From Herbaspirillum sp. LeCh32-8 (GTDB taxonomy: Bacteria > Pseudomonadota > Gammaproteobacteria > Burkholderiales > Burkholderiaceae_D): a stretch of DNA of 64,000 nucleotides. A program made the translations under genes and the position numbers. Location: contig NZ_JAGIPZ010000004.1 in the NCBI RefSeq assembly GCF_017814915.1, positions 188,442-252,441 of the forward strand. Direction: 5' to 3'. Below the pieces are notes generated by a model. The model was not told the DNA's origin. It made no database searches and worked only from the letters and a program-made list of their open reading frames with translations. Shown piece after piece: positions 52,471-63,771 of this stretch. Numbering within the stretch: the first letter of the stretch is position 1; each line of letters begins with the position of its first letter.

Positions 52471-53732
52471 AGCCGCCCTCCCCGCATCAGCACGCGGTTC
52501 TCGTAATCGATGCGCAGCAGGATCGCCAGGCCGACGCAATTGAGCAGCACACCGGAGCCGCCGTAGCTCATCAGCGGCAGCGTCAGGCCCTTGGTCGGCA
52601 GCAGGCCCAGGTTCACGCCCATGTTGATGAAGGCCTGCACGCCCAGCCAGATACCGATGCCCTTGGCCACCAGGCCGGCAAAGGTCAGGTCCAGTGCGAT
52701 GGCCTGGCGGCCGATCTCGAAGGCGTGCTTGACCAGCCAGTAGAACAACAGCACCACCACCAGCACGCCGACGAAACCCAGCTCCTCGCCGATCACCGCC
52801 AGCAGGAAGTCGGTGTGCGCCTCCGGCAGGTAATGCAATTTCTCCACGCTGCTGCCCAGGCCCACGCCGAACAGTTCGCCGCGACCGAAGGCGATCAGCG
52901 AGTGCGACAACTGGTAGGCCTTGCCCAGCGCGTTTTCTTCTTCCCACGGGTTCAGGTAGGCGAAGATGCGCTCGCGCCGCCACGGCGACATCACGATCAC
53001 CAGGGTGAACACGCCGCCCAGCATGGCGCTGATGCCGCCGAACCAGATCCCGTTGATGCCGCCCAGGAACAGGATGCCCATGGCGATGCAGACGATCACG
53101 CCGAACGCGCCCAGGTCGGGCTCCAGCAGCAGCAGCAGGCCGACCAGGCCGACTGCGGCCGCCATCGGCGCGAAGCCCTTGATCAGCTTGTGCATCACCG
53201 CCTGCTTGCGCACCGTGTAGTCCGCCGCGTACAGCACAATGAACAACTTCATCAGCTCGGACGGCTGCAGGTTGATGATCTTCAGCGACAGCCAGCGCTT
53301 GGCGCCGTTGACGCCCTTGCCCACCCCGGGAATCAGCACCATCAGCAGCAGGATCAGCGTGATGGCGAACAGGTAGGGCGCCCACTTCTGCCAGGTCTCA
53401 ATCTTCACGCGGAAGGCCAGCGCGCCGGCGATGATGGACAGCACAATGAAGATCGCCTGGCGGGTCAGGAAGTGATAGTTCGAGTAGGACGCATACTTGG
53501 GCGAATCGGGCAGGGCCACCGAGGCCGAGTACACCATCACCATGCCGAACAGCATCAACAGCAGCACCACCCAGATCAGTGGCTGGTCGTACTCCATCAT
53601 GCGCGAGCGCTGCTCAAAGCCGACACTGCCGCCACGGTTGCCCATGCCGCCGGCAAGGCGACCGGCCGCGGCCGGGGCGGCGTCTTTCACGCTGCCCAGC
53701 AATCCACGCAGTGACGACAGTCCGAGCTTCAT
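52467..53732 (-). CDS. ftsW: lipid II polymerase FtsW (SEDS family)
   Basis: 421 residues, about ten helices; septal glycan polymerase working with FtsI. An N-terminal cytoplasmic stretch of ~50 residues precedes the first helix ([20 protein letters not shown]). The EELGFVG loop and [12 protein letters not shown] are conserved. Overlaps murD by four bases. Confidence 0.95.
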   Translation of the reverse strand: MKLGLSSLRGLLGSVKDAAPAAAGRLAGGMGNRGGSVGFEQRSRMMEYDQPLIWVVLLLMLFGMVMVYSASVALPDSPKYASYSNYHFLTRQAIFIVLSIIAGALAFRVKIETWQKWAPYLFAITLILLLMVLIPGVGKGVNGAKRWLSLKIINLQPSELMKLFIVLYAADYTVRKQAVMHKLIKGFAPMAAAVGLVGLLLLLEPDLGAFGVIVCIAMGILFLGGINGIWFGGISAMLGGVFTLVIVMSPWRRERIFAYLNPWEEENALGKAYQLSHSLIAFGRGELFGVGLGSSVEKLHYLPEAHTDFLLAVIGEELGFVGVLVVVLLFYWLVKHAFEIGRQAIALDLTFAGLVAKGIGIWLGVQAFINMGVNLGLLPTKGLTLPLMSYGGSGVLLNCVGLAILLRIDYENRVLMRGGRL

Positions 53733-55903
53733 GCGATCACCTCGCCGCGCGACAGCGCCAGCTCACGCACCGAGTCCACGAACACTTCGGCCCGGTGCGC
53801 ATAGTTGCGGAACATGTCCAGGCTGGCGCACGCCGGCGAGAGCAGGACGATCTCGCCCGCACGCGCCATGTCGCCGGCCTTCTGCACAGCCTCTTCCAGC
53901 GTCGCGCAGTCGATCAGCTCGACGCCGGTATCGGCCAGCGCGGCGCGGATGGCCGGGCCGTCGCGACCGATCAGGAACACTGCGCGGCCGTACTTGCTGA
54001 CCGGCAGCGCCAGCGGCGAAAAATCCTGCCCCTTGCCGTCGCCGCCGGCGATCAGCAGGATGCGATTGGGGCGACCGCCCAGGCCCAGGCCGTTCAAGGC
54101 CGCCACGGTGGCGCCGACGTTGGTGCCCTTGCTGTCGTCGTAGTAATCCACGTCCTGCACCACGCCCACCAGCTCCACGCGATGCGGCTCGCCGGTGTAG
54201 TCACGCAGGCCATGCAGCAGTGGCGCCATCGGCAGGTCGACCGCGCGGCACAGCGCCAGCGCGGCCAGCGCGTTCATGGCGTTATGGGCGCCGCGGATCT
54301 TCAGGGCGTCGGCCGGCATCAGACGTTTGACGGTGACCGGTGGCGGCGCCAGCTCCTTTTGCTTGCGGCGGCGTTTGCCTTCCGGCTGCTCGTCGTCTTC
54401 ATGCACGAAGGCGTTGGCCAGCCACAGCATGCCGTTGTCGTTGACCAGGCCGAAGCTGTCCGGCACGCTCGGCTCGTCCAGGCCGAACGAGGACTGCGGC
54501 GCGGCCGCCGACGCCATCGCCATCACGGTGGCGTCGTCGCGATTGAGCACGCGCACGGTCTTTTCACCGAAGATGCGCGCCTTGTCGGCGGCATAGGCGT
54601 CCATGCTGCCGTGCCAGTCCAGGTGGTCCTGGGTGACGTTCAACACGGTGGCGGCGTCGGCCTGCAGGCTGTGCGTGGTGTGCAGCTGGAAGCTCGACAG
54701 CTCCAGCACCCAGGCCTGCGGCATCGAGCCGCGATAGACCGGCTCCGGCGGCGGAGGCGGCGGCACGGCGGCCAGCGCATCCTCTTCGGCGGTGCGCGAG
54801 ACTTCCATGAAATCGCCCAGGTTCAGCACTTCGGCCGGGGCTGCCGACATTTCGGCAGCGGGCGCTTCCAGTTCATTGCCGGCGACGTCGGTCTGCAGGC
54901 CGGCGTCGGTGGATTCGTCGGCGTTGGCGGCTTCGGCCGGCACATGCGCGACGCCTTCAGTGATTTCGTGCGCGACGGTGACGTGCTGCTCCTGTACAGC
55001 GGGTTGTTCGGACTGTTCAGCGTGGACCTGCGACTGATCCTGCGCTTGCCCGGCAGGCGCGCCTTCAGTCTCGACAGCGATAGCGGATTCGGCCTCGACC
55101 GGCTGCGCCGACGCGGCTTCCTGTGCCGCCGATTCCTGCTGGTCCTGAGGCTGCGGCGCCTCGACAATCTGCTCGTCATTGGCTGCCGGCAATTCGGCTT
55201 CCGGCACCGGCACGGCAATCGCCATGGCTTCCTCGATGCGGGCGGCGGCGCGCTTGTGGCGTGCCTCTTCGGCCGCTTGTTGTTCCGCCAGCTCGGCCTG
55301 GCGCGCGGCTTCGGCCTCAGCCTCGGCTTGCGCCTGGGCGGCGGCGAGGGCGTCCTGCTCGGCCAGTTCGGCGAGGAACACCTTGTCCTTGATCAGCGCC
55401 TCGCGCAGCACGTCCAGCGCGGCCGGGCTGATGTTGCCGGCCACCTTGACCGACAGGCCGGCGCGTTGGCACAGCTGGCCGGTCAGGCTGGTCACGGTGG
55501 TCTTGCCGTTGGTGCCGGTGATGGCCAATACCTTGGGCTTGTACAGCGTTTCTTCGCGCAGCGCAGCCAGCGCCTGGGCGAACAGTTCGATCTCGCCCCA
55601 CAGCGGCAGGCCGCGTTCGGCGATGGCCGGCATCAACGGCGCCAGCTCGCCCTCGGGCGCCAGGCCCGGGCTGACCGCGACGAAATCGATGCCATCGAGC
55701 AAAGCCGGCGCCAGCGCCTGGCCCAGCACGGTCTGCGCTTCGGGCGCGTCGGCGCGCAAGGCGGCCAGGCGCTCGGACAGCGCCTGTTCGCCACGCGTAT
55801 CGGCCACGCGCACGCCGGCGCCGCAGTAGACCAGCCACCGCGCCATTGCCAGGCCGGACTCGCCGAGTCCGAGCACCAGAACGTGTTTGCCCGAGTAATT
55901 CAT
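53729..55903 (-). CDS. murD: UDP-N-acetylmuramoylalanine--D-glutamate ligase with a large insertion
   Basis: 724 residues against the usual ~440-500. The N-domain ([20 protein letters not shown]) and P-loop ([12 protein letters not shown], ~130) are normal, and after [13 protein letters not shown] the frame runs into residues ~167-396: a coiled-coil-like AE/AQ-rich part ([20 protein letters not shown]), then an acidic Gln/Ala/Val tract and PPPPPPEP. The ligase resumes at [13 protein letters not shown] and ends with the [11 protein letters not shown] and [12 protein letters not shown] motifs. A second small insertion with KRRRKQK lies at ~500-520. The frame is intact and overlaps ftsW. Confidence 0.93.
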   Translation of the reverse strand: MNYSGKHVLVLGLGESGLAMARWLVYCGAGVRVADTRGEQALSERLAALRADAPEAQTVLGQALAPALLDGIDFVAVSPGLAPEGELAPLMPAIAERGLPLWGEIELFAQALAALREETLYKPKVLAITGTNGKTTVTSLTGQLCQRAGLSVKVAGNISPAALDVLREALIKDKVFLAELAEQDALAAAQAQAEAEAEAARQAELAEQQAAEEARHKRAAARIEEAMAIAVPVPEAELPAANDEQIVEAPQPQDQQESAAQEAASAQPVEAESAIAVETEGAPAGQAQDQSQVHAEQSEQPAVQEQHVTVAHEITEGVAHVPAEAANADESTDAGLQTDVAGNELEAPAAEMSAAPAEVLNLGDFMEVSRTAEEDALAAVPPPPPPEPVYRGSMPQAWVLELSSFQLHTTHSLQADAATVLNVTQDHLDWHGSMDAYAADKARIFGEKTVRVLNRDDATVMAMASAAAPQSSFGLDEPSVPDSFGLVNDNGMLWLANAFVHEDDEQPEGKRRRKQKELAPPPVTVKRLMPADALKIRGAHNAMNALAALALCRAVDLPMAPLLHGLRDYTGEPHRVELVGVVQDVDYYDDSKGTNVGATVAALNGLGLGGRPNRILLIAGGDGKGQDFSPLALPVSKYGRAVFLIGRDGPAIRAALADTGVELIDCATLEEAVQKAGDMARAGEIVLLSPACASLDMFRNYAHRAEVFVDSVRELALSRGEVIA
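54716..55405 (-). other. insertion within MurD (residues ~167-396)
   Basis: In-frame low-complexity block of about 230 codons rich in Ala, Glu and Gln, poor in aromatic residues, ending in a run of six prolines. It falls between the conserved GNI..LDVL and VLELSSFQL elements of the central ATPase domain. Base composition appears like its surroundings, so there is no sign of a recent foreign insert. Confidence 0.8.
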
Positions 55904-56006
55904 TCGTTAAAGCTCACTTCCAAAACTTCCGATTCAACCAACCGCCAAGGGCGCCGCCTTGCATCGTTCGCGAGGGGCGCCGTGTTTTTCATCCGCTGTA
56001 TCTGCC

Positions 56007-57176
56007 TCAGCGCAGCTTCAGCGTCGACAAGCCCACCAGCACCAGCATCATGGTGATGATCCAGAACCGCACCACCACCTGTGTTTCCTTCCAGCCCTTC
56101 TGTTCATAGTGATGGTGCAGCGGCGCCATCAGCAGAACGCGGCGGCCGGTGCCGAAGCGCTTCTTCGTGTACTTGAAATAGGCCACCTGGATCATCACCG
56201 AGAGCGTCTCCACCACGAAGATGCCGCCCATGATGAACAGCACGATCTCCTGGCGCACGATCACGGCGATGGTGCCCAGCGCGCCGCCCAGCGCCAGCGC
56301 GCCGACGTCGCCCATGAACACCTGCGCCGGATAGGCGTTGTACCAGAGGAAAGCCAGGCCCGCGCCGCCCATGGCGCCGCAGAAGATCAACAGCTCGCCG
56401 GCGCCGGGAATGTGCGGGATGAACAGGTATTTGGCGTAGTTGGCGCTGCCGGTCAGGTAGGCGAACAGGCCCAGCGCGGCGCCCACCAGCACGGTCGGCA
56501 TGATGGCCAGTCCGTCCAGGCCGTCGGTCAGGTTGACCGCGTTGCTGGTGCCGACGATGACGAAATAGGTCAGCGCGATGAAGCCCCACACGCCCAGCGG
56601 ATAGCTGACGCTCTTGAAGAACGGCACGATCAGGTCGGCCTTGGGCGGCAGGTCGAGGCTGAAGCCGGACTGCACCCAAGCGACGAACAGGTCGATCACC
56701 TTCATGTTGCTCACCTCGGACACCGAGAACGCCAGGTAGACCGCAGCCACCAGGCCGATCAGCGATTGCCAGAAATACTTTTCGCGCGAACGCATGCCCT
56801 GCGGATCGCGATAGACCACCTTGCGGTAATCGTCGACCCAGCCGATGGCGCCGAAGCCCAGCGTCACGATCAGCACGATCCAGACGAAACGGTTGGAGAG
56901 ATCGGCCCACAGCAGGGTCGAAATGCCGATGCCGATCAGGATCAGCACGCCGCCCATGGTGGGGGTGCCGGATTTGATCAGGTGGGTCTGGGGACCGTCG
57001 GTGCGCACCGCCTGGCCGACCTTCATGCGCGTCAACATGCGGATCACGGCCGGACCGGCGATCATGCCGATCAGCAGCGCCGTCAGCGTGGCGAACACCG
57101 CGCGGAAGGTGATGAAGCTGAACAGGCGCAGGAAACCGAAGTCCTGTTGGAAATTCTGAGCGAGCCAGAGCAGCAT
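56007..57176 (-). CDS. mraY: phospho-MurNAc-pentapeptide translocase
   Basis: 389 residues, about ten helices; makes lipid I on undecaprenyl phosphate. Conserved [17 protein letters not shown] and the [12 protein letters not shown] loop are seen. Two bases after murF (TAA-AC-ATG). The 103 bases before murD have a GGCGCC inverted repeat and no gene. Confidence 0.96.
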   Translation of the reverse strand: MLLWLAQNFQQDFGFLRLFSFITFRAVFATLTALLIGMIAGPAVIRMLTRMKVGQAVRTDGPQTHLIKSGTPTMGGVLILIGIGISTLLWADLSNRFVWIVLIVTLGFGAIGWVDDYRKVVYRDPQGMRSREKYFWQSLIGLVAAVYLAFSVSEVSNMKVIDLFVAWVQSGFSLDLPPKADLIVPFFKSVSYPLGVWGFIALTYFVIVGTSNAVNLTDGLDGLAIMPTVLVGAALGLFAYLTGSANYAKYLFIPHIPGAGELLIFCGAMGGAGLAFLWYNAYPAQVFMGDVGALALGGALGTIAVIVRQEIVLFIMGGIFVVETLSVMIQVAYFKYTKKRFGTGRRVLLMAPLHHHYEQKGWKETQVVVRFWIITMMLVLVGLSTLKLR

Positions 57177-57178
57177 GT

Positions 57179-58645
57179 TTAGTGGGTCTCCTGTTGATGT
57201 TGCGTGACTGATTCAACGTTGACCAGATGCTGTACAACTCGCTCCATCTTCATGAAGCGTGAACCTTTTACCAAAACGGTCGCGCCCTGCGGCGCGGCCT
57301 GCTCCACCGCCGCGCTGAGCGCGGCGATGTCGTCGAAGTGCACGGCCTGCTGCTCGCCTGCGTCTTGTCCTTGTGTTTCCTGATAGGCCTGCACCGCGTG
57401 GCGCATCAGCTCGCCCATGCCGTACAGGCGCGCGATGCCGCGGCTTCGGGCATATGCGCCGATCTCGCGGTGGAATTGCGGCCCCTGATCGCCAACCTCG
57501 CCCATGTCGCCCAGCACCAGCAGGCGCTGGCCGTTCAGGCCGGCCAGCACGTCGATGGCGGCGCGCACCGAGTCGGGATTGGCGTTGTAGGTATCGTCGA
57601 TCACCAGCGCGCCGCTTCTTGCCTGCTTGCGCTGCAGGCGGCCGTTGACCGGTGCAAAACTTTCCAGCCCGCGCACCACGGCCTCGACCGCAATGCCCGC
57701 GCCCAGCGCGCAGGCGGCAGCCGCCAGCGCATTGCGCACGTTGTGCTCGCCCACCGCCGCCAGTTCGACCTTGAACTGTGCGGACGGCGCCGAGATACCC
57801 TTGACCGTCACCGACAACGTGCTGCCGAAAGCACCCGCCTGATAGGTAGCGCCGACGTCGGCCTGGTCGTTCAGGCCGAAAGTCAGCACGCGGCGCGAGC
57901 CGGCCTCTTCGCGCCACAGCGCGGTGAAATCGTCGTCGGCCGGGAACACCGCCACGCCGTCGGCCGGCAGATGGCGGATCACCGCACCGTTCTCGCGCGC
58001 CACCGCTTCCACGGTGGCCATGAATTCCTGATGCTCGCGCTGGGCGTTGTTGACCAGGCCCAGCGTCGGCGCGGCGATGCGTGACAAGACCGCGATCTCG
58101 CCCGGATGGTTCATGCCCATCTCGATCACCGCGGCCTGGTGCGACGGCTGCAGGCGGAACAAGGTCAGCGGCACGCCGATCTCGTTGTTGAAGTTGCCGC
58201 GCGTGCCCAGATAACCCTCGTCGCCGAAGGCGGCGGCCAGAATGGAGGCGATCATTTCCTTGACCGTGGTCTTGCCGTTGCTGCCGGTCACGCCGATCAC
58301 CGGCACGCGGTACAGCGAGCGCCAGCCGTGGGCGATCTGGCCCAGCGCGGCGCGCGTGTCCGGCACCACGATGGCGGGAACGGACAGGCCCGGCGTGACG
58401 CGCTCGACGATCACCGCCGACGCGCCCTGCGCAGCCACGGCCTCAAGGAAGTCATGGGCGTCGAAACGCTCGCCGCGCAGCGCGACGAACACATTGCCCG
58501 GCTTGACCGCGCGGCTGTCGGTGACGACATCGTTCAGCGCCAGCACGCCGGCCGGGGCATTGACCACGGTCGGCACCGTATGCGCTGACGCAGCCGCCTC
58601 GGCGGCGCGGATCCATTCCAGCATCTGGCTGAATTCAAACTGCAT
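57179..58645 (-). CDS. murF: UDP-MurNAc-tripeptide--D-alanyl-D-alanine ligase
   Basis: 488 residues from the ATG at 58645 ([18 protein letters not shown]); the longer open frame covers murE. Adds D-Ala-D-Ala. P-loop [14 protein letters not shown]; the [12 protein letters not shown] and [12 protein letters not shown] motifs are intact. TGATG overlap with the murE stop. Confidence 0.96.
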   Translation of the reverse strand: MQFEFSQMLEWIRAAEAAASAHTVPTVVNAPAGVLALNDVVTDSRAVKPGNVFVALRGERFDAHDFLEAVAAQGASAVIVERVTPGLSVPAIVVPDTRAALGQIAHGWRSLYRVPVIGVTGSNGKTTVKEMIASILAAAFGDEGYLGTRGNFNNEIGVPLTLFRLQPSHQAAVIEMGMNHPGEIAVLSRIAAPTLGLVNNAQREHQEFMATVEAVARENGAVIRHLPADGVAVFPADDDFTALWREEAGSRRVLTFGLNDQADVGATYQAGAFGSTLSVTVKGISAPSAQFKVELAAVGEHNVRNALAAAACALGAGIAVEAVVRGLESFAPVNGRLQRKQARSGALVIDDTYNANPDSVRAAIDVLAGLNGQRLLVLGDMGEVGDQGPQFHREIGAYARSRGIARLYGMGELMRHAVQAYQETQGQDAGEQQAVHFDDIAALSAAVEQAAPQGATVLVKGSRFMKMERVVQHLVNVESVTQHQQETH

Positions 58646-60174
58646 CACGCGCCTCCCATCATGGTCGAACGCGCGGCCAAGGCCAGCGCGACGTGGTCGG
58701 CATCGAGGAAAGGCAGCTTCTTGCCGGCGATTTCCTGGTAGGCCTCGTGACCCTTGCCTGCCAGCAGCACCACATCGGCGCGCGTGGCATGGCGGATCGC
58801 CCACAGGATGGCGCCGGCGCGGTCTTCCAGCACCACCGGTTCGATGCGGCTCATGCCGGCGCGAATCTGCTCGATGATGGCCTTGGGGTCTTCGCTGCGC
58901 GGATTGTCGCTGGTCAGCACCACATGATCGGCCAGCTCGGAGACGCCGCCCATCTGCGGGCGCTTGCCCGGATCGCGGTCGCCGCCGCAGCCGAACACGC
59001 ACCACAGCTCGCCGCCGCGCTGCGTAGCGACCTGGCGCAAGGTGGTGAGCGTCTTGTCCAGCGCATCCGGGGTGTGTGCGTAATCGATCACGATCAACGG
59101 CACGTCCGGGCCGCCGAACTGCTGCATGCGACCGGGCGCGGCGGTCAGCGCGGCGGCGGCGGCCACCACGGCCTCCCATGCCACGCCCTTGGCCAGCAGC
59201 ACGCCCATGATGCCCAGCACATTGCTAACGTTAAAGCGGCCTACCAGCTGCGTCTTGACCTGGCCGCTGCCGAACGGCGAGTCGACCTGGAACACGGTGC
59301 CGGCATGGCTGCTGCGAATATTGCTGGCGCGCAGCGCCGGGACGCCGGCGGCGCCGGCATCGATGTCGTCTTCCAGCGCGTAGCCGATCACCGGCACCTG
59401 GCGCGCCTGCACCAGCGGCAACAGGCGCACGCCCATCGGATCATCGAGGTTGACCACCGCGTGCTTCAGGCCGTCCCATTCGAACAGCTTGCGCTTGGCG
59501 GCTTCGTAGGTCTGCATGTCGCCGTGGTAGTCCAGGTGATCACGCGTGAAATTGGTGAACAGCGCCACGTCCACGTGCATGCCGTTCATGCGGCCCTGCG
59601 CCAGCCCGATCGAGGACGCCTCGATCGCCAGCGCGGCCACCTTGGCCTTGGCCAGCATGGCCAGGTTACGCTGCAGCAGCACGGCGTCCGGCGTGGTGTA
59701 GCCGGTCACGTCGAAGGCCTGCGCCCGCCCGCCCAGGAAGGTGCCCACGCCCAGCGTGCCGACCACGCCGGCCAGGCCGGTGCCGGGCAAGCGCGACAGG
59801 GCCGAGCCCAGCCAGTAGGAGCAGGAGGTCTTGCCGTTGGTGCCGGTGATGGCCACGGTAAACATGTCGCGGTCAGGCTGGCCGTACCAGGCGGCGGCGA
59901 TATCGCCGGCCCTGGCCTTGAGGTCGTCCACCGCCAGATGCGGGACGTCCAGCTGCTGCGCCGGCCAGTCGAAGCCGTCGGCCTCGTACACCACGGCGGC
60001 GGCGCCGCGCTCGACCGCGTCCGCTATATAAGAGCGTCCGTCGGCGTCGCCCACGTAGGCGAAGAACACATCGCCCGCCGCCACGCGACGCGAGTCGGCG
60101 GTGAGCTGCGCTTGCGGCGCGGCCTGGCTGAGCCAGGCCTGGATTTGATCGATGCTCAGAACGCGCCCGGACAT
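58645..60174 (-). CDS. murE: UDP-MurNAc-L-Ala-D-Glu--meso-diaminopimelate ligase
   Basis: 509 residues from the ATG at 60174 (MSGRVLSIDQIQAWLS), following GAGGAG by nine bases; a GTG three bases earlier is less likely. P-loop [21 protein letters not shown] contains the DNPR motif that selects meso-diaminopimelate, as expected in a Gram-negative. TGATG junction with ftsI. Confidence 0.96.
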   Translation of the reverse strand: MSGRVLSIDQIQAWLSQAAPQAQLTADSRRVAAGDVFFAYVGDADGRSYIADAVERGAAAVVYEADGFDWPAQQLDVPHLAVDDLKARAGDIAAAWYGQPDRDMFTVAITGTNGKTSCSYWLGSALSRLPGTGLAGVVGTLGVGTFLGGRAQAFDVTGYTTPDAVLLQRNLAMLAKAKVAALAIEASSIGLAQGRMNGMHVDVALFTNFTRDHLDYHGDMQTYEAAKRKLFEWDGLKHAVVNLDDPMGVRLLPLVQARQVPVIGYALEDDIDAGAAGVPALRASNIRSSHAGTVFQVDSPFGSGQVKTQLVGRFNVSNVLGIMGVLLAKGVAWEAVVAAAAALTAAPGRMQQFGGPDVPLIVIDYAHTPDALDKTLTTLRQVATQRGGELWCVFGCGGDRDPGKRPQMGGVSELADHVVLTSDNPRSEDPKAIIEQIRAGMSRIEPVVLEDRAGAILWAIRHATRADVVLLAGKGHEAYQEIAGKKLPFLDADHVALALAARSTMMGGA

Positions 60175-61952
60175 CACATGCTCTCCTCAAGCGGTTCTTT
60201 GGGGATGATGATGTTGGTCACGCTGGAGTCCGGCGGCACGTTGAGCGCACGCAGCGCGTTGGCGGCCACGTTGGCGAAGATCGGGCCGGCCACCGGGCCG
60301 CCATAGTGCTGGCCCTGCGGCTCGTCGATCATCACCGAGATGATCAGGCGCGGATCGGACATCGGCGCGATGCCGGTGAAGCCGGCCACGTACTTGCGCA
60401 CGTACTTGCCGCCTTCGATCTTGTAAGCGGTGCCGGTCTTGCCGCCCACGCGGTAGCCGGGCACCTGAGCCTGCGGGGCGGTACCGCCGGGGGCAACCAC
60501 GGTTTCCAGCATGCGGCGCATCTGCAAGGCGGTGTTTTCGGAGATCACGCGCTGGCCGATCGGCGAGTCGTTCACCTTGGTGAAGGACAGCGGGATGATG
60601 TCGCCGTTGCGGGCGAAGATCAGGTAGGCGTGCGCCAGCTGGATCAGCGACACCGAAATGCCGTGGCCGTAGCTCATGGTGGCCTGCTCGATCGGGCGCC
60701 ACGATTTGTACGGACGCACGCGGCCGGCCACGGCGCCGGGGAAGCCGAACTTGGGCTGCTGGCCGAAACCGACGGTGGTGAACATCTCCCACATCTCTTC
60801 CGGCGGCATGCCCAGCGCGATCTTGGCGGTGCCGATATTGGACGACTTCTCGATGATCTGCGCCACCGTCAGCGCGCCGTGAGCGTGCGAGTCGCCGATG
60901 GTGGCGGTGCCGATGGTCATCTTGCCAGGCGCGGTCTGGAACACCGTGGAGGGCGTGACGCGATGGGTGTCCAGCGCCAGCGCCACGGTGAAGGGCTTCA
61001 AGGTCGAGCCCGGCTCGAAGGTGTCGGTGACGACGCGGTTGCGCAGCTGCGCGCCGGTCAGCACCGAGCGATCGTTCGGGTTGTAGGTCGGCATGTTGGC
61101 CAGCGCCAGCACCTCGCCGGTCTTGGCGTCGACCACGATGATGCCGCCGGCCTTGGCCTTGAACTTTTCCACCGCTTCCTTCAGCTGGGTGAAGGCAATG
61201 TACTGGATCTTGCTGTCGATGGACAGCGTCAAGTCCTTGCCGTCATGCGGATCGCGAATGGACTCGATGTCTTCCACCACCCGGCCCAGGCGATCCTTGA
61301 TCACGCGGCGGCTGCCGGTCACGCCCGCCAGGGTCTTCTGCGCGGCCAGCTCCATGCCGTCCTGGCCGGCGTCTTCGATGTTGGTGAAGCCGACCACGTG
61401 CGCCATCACCTCGCCTTCAGGATAGAAGCGCTTGTATTCCTTGCGGGTCTCGATGCCGGGGATGCCCAGCTTGGCGATCTTGTCGGTGACGTCCTGCTCG
61501 ACCTGGCGCTTCAGGTAGACGAAGCTGCGGTCGGAGTCGAGCTTCTTGCGCAGCTCGGCGTCGCTCATCTCCAGCAGCTTGGCCAGCTCGCGCAGCTTGT
61601 CCTTGGGCGCAGCCTGCACGTCTTCGGGAATGGCCCAGACGGCCTTGACCGGCACCGAGGACGCCAGCACCTGGCCGTTGCGATCGGTGATCTTGCCGCG
61701 CGTGGCCGGCAACTCCAGCGTACGCGCATAACGCGAGGCGCCCTGCTTTTGCAGGAAGTCGGTCGAGACGCCCTGCAGCCACAGCGCACGCACCACCAGC
61801 GCCAGGAAGGCCGCGAACAGCACAAACAGCACGAAGCGCGAGCGCCACGCCGGCAACTTCACCTGCAGGATAGGATTGGAAGAGAATGCGACACCCTTGG
61901 ACGCTGCGACACGGCCGCCGTTGACATTGGTGCGCGGTGGCATCCGGGTCAT
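60174..61952 (-). CDS. ftsI: penicillin-binding protein 3 (FtsI), septal transpeptidase
   Basis: 592 residues from the ATG at 61952 ([17 protein letters not shown]), which overlaps the ftsL stop. One membrane helix (~40-60, FVLFVLFAAFLALVVRALWL), the pedestal domain and the transpeptidase with STLKPF (nucleophile Ser), SSN and KTGTA motifs. Beta-lactam target; partner of FtsW. Confidence 0.97.
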   Translation of the reverse strand: MTRMPPRTNVNGGRVAASKGVAFSSNPILQVKLPAWRSRFVLFVLFAAFLALVVRALWLQGVSTDFLQKQGASRYARTLELPATRGKITDRNGQVLASSVPVKAVWAIPEDVQAAPKDKLRELAKLLEMSDAELRKKLDSDRSFVYLKRQVEQDVTDKIAKLGIPGIETRKEYKRFYPEGEVMAHVVGFTNIEDAGQDGMELAAQKTLAGVTGSRRVIKDRLGRVVEDIESIRDPHDGKDLTLSIDSKIQYIAFTQLKEAVEKFKAKAGGIIVVDAKTGEVLALANMPTYNPNDRSVLTGAQLRNRVVTDTFEPGSTLKPFTVALALDTHRVTPSTVFQTAPGKMTIGTATIGDSHAHGALTVAQIIEKSSNIGTAKIALGMPPEEMWEMFTTVGFGQQPKFGFPGAVAGRVRPYKSWRPIEQATMSYGHGISVSLIQLAHAYLIFARNGDIIPLSFTKVNDSPIGQRVISENTALQMRRMLETVVAPGGTAPQAQVPGYRVGGKTGTAYKIEGGKYVRKYVAGFTGIAPMSDPRLIISVMIDEPQGQHYGGPVAGPIFANVAANALRALNVPPDSSVTNIIIPKEPLEESM

Positions 61953-62217
61953 TTGCCCCCCACCGTCAGGTACTGCGTACGCGCCGCGGTCAGCGGCATC
62001 ATGCTGAGGTCGCGACGGGCGAGTTCTTCGATACGGGAATTCTTGCCCAGCGTGGACTGATCCAGCTGCAACTGCGCCCAATCCACATCAAGCTGGCGCG
62101 CCGCGGTCTGGGCGCGCTCGAGCTCGATGAACAGGCTGCGCGCACGGTACTGGGCGCTCACCACCGACAGGGCGCACGCCACCAGCACGGCGGTCAGCAG
62201 GATGCACAGGCGACCGG

Positions 62218-62221
<4 letters not shown>
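61949..62221 (-). CDS. ftsL: cell division protein FtsL
   Basis: 90 residues: one helix ([20 protein letters not shown]) and a short coiled-coil ([20 protein letters not shown]). Bitopic divisome protein binding FtsB and FtsQ. Overlaps rsmH and ftsI by four bases each. Confidence 0.9.
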
Positions 62222-63183
<962 letters not shown>

Positions 63184-63195
63184 GTCGTCCGGCCG

Positions 63196-63624
63196 TCAGA
63201 AGGAAAAGTTGCTCAACACATCCGGCATGCCGCCCGCCACAGCCTCAGCTTCGCTTTCGGCGAGCTTGGCGGCATCCCAGATTTCAAAATGGCTGCCCAT
63301 ACCCAGCAGCATCACGTCGCGCTGCAGGCCGACGGCGGCGCGCAGCTCCGGCGCCACCAGGATGCGGCCGGCGGTGTCCAGCTCCACGTCCTGGGCGTTG
63401 CCCAGGAAAATGCGCTGCCACGCCCGGGCCGACATCGGCCAGGCGGCGATCTGCTCGCGATGCGCCTCCCAGGTCGGACGCGGGAAGAACAGCAGGCAGC
63501 CATGCGGATGGCGCGTCAGCGTGGCGCGCCCTTCGCACTGCACAATCAGGGCGTCACGATGCTTGGCCGGAATGGTCATCCGTCCTTTGGCATCGAGATT
63601 GAGTGCTGACGCGCCCTGAAACAC
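63196..63624 (-). CDS. mraZ: transcriptional regulator MraZ
   Basis: 142 residues starting at the GTG at 63624 ([20 protein letters not shown]), with AAGGAAA before it; the longer frame upstream is the leader. Two MraZ/AbrB-like repeats with [16 protein letters not shown] and [13 protein letters not shown]. MraZ represses its own dcw promoter by binding spaced repeats, which are present at 63708-63747. Confidence 0.95.
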   Translation of the reverse strand: MFQGASALNLDAKGRMTIPAKHRDALIVQCEGRATLTRHPHGCLLFFPRPTWEAHREQIAAWPMSARAWQRIFLGNAQDVELDTAGRILVAPELRAAVGLQRDVMLLGMGSHFEIWDAAKLAESEAEAVAGGMPDVLSNFSF

Positions 63625-63707
63625 TGTGTTTTTCCTTCGCCCGTAGCGAGTGAGATTGCTGATGGGGTGTTCGTCGATGGAGCGGAATGCAAATGAATTT
63701 GCAAAAT

Positions 63708-63747
63708 GCCCCACAAAAAAACACTTTTTGACACTGCCGCCCACTTT
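63708..63747 (-). promoter_or_regulatory. four 10-bp MraZ-box-like direct repeats
   Basis: On the minus strand AAAGTGGGCG, GCAGTGTCAA, AAAGTGTTTT and TTTGTGGGGC follow one another without gaps, all sharing GTG at the same place. Outer units carry the TGGG of known MraZ sites, and the inner two are degenerate. The first overlaps the -10 of the promoter. Confidence 0.75.
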
Positions 63748-63771
63748 AGAGGATGCACTAATACAGGTCAA
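63743..63771 (-). promoter_or_regulatory. promoter of the dcw cluster (mraZ)
   Basis: TTGACC (63766-63771), exactly 17 bases, TAAAGT (63743-63748). The start near 63736 gives a leader of about 112 bases before the mraZ GTG. Confidence 0.75.

Noticed and set aside
52471-53385. Apparent N-terminal extension of MurG
   Set aside because: This part overlaps ftsW in another frame. The conserved MurG start [16 protein letters not shown] and the ATGA junction fix the start at 52470.
58646-59179. Apparent N-terminal extension of MurF
   Set aside because: It overlaps murE; the MurF sequence starts at MQFEFSQ with a TGATG junction.
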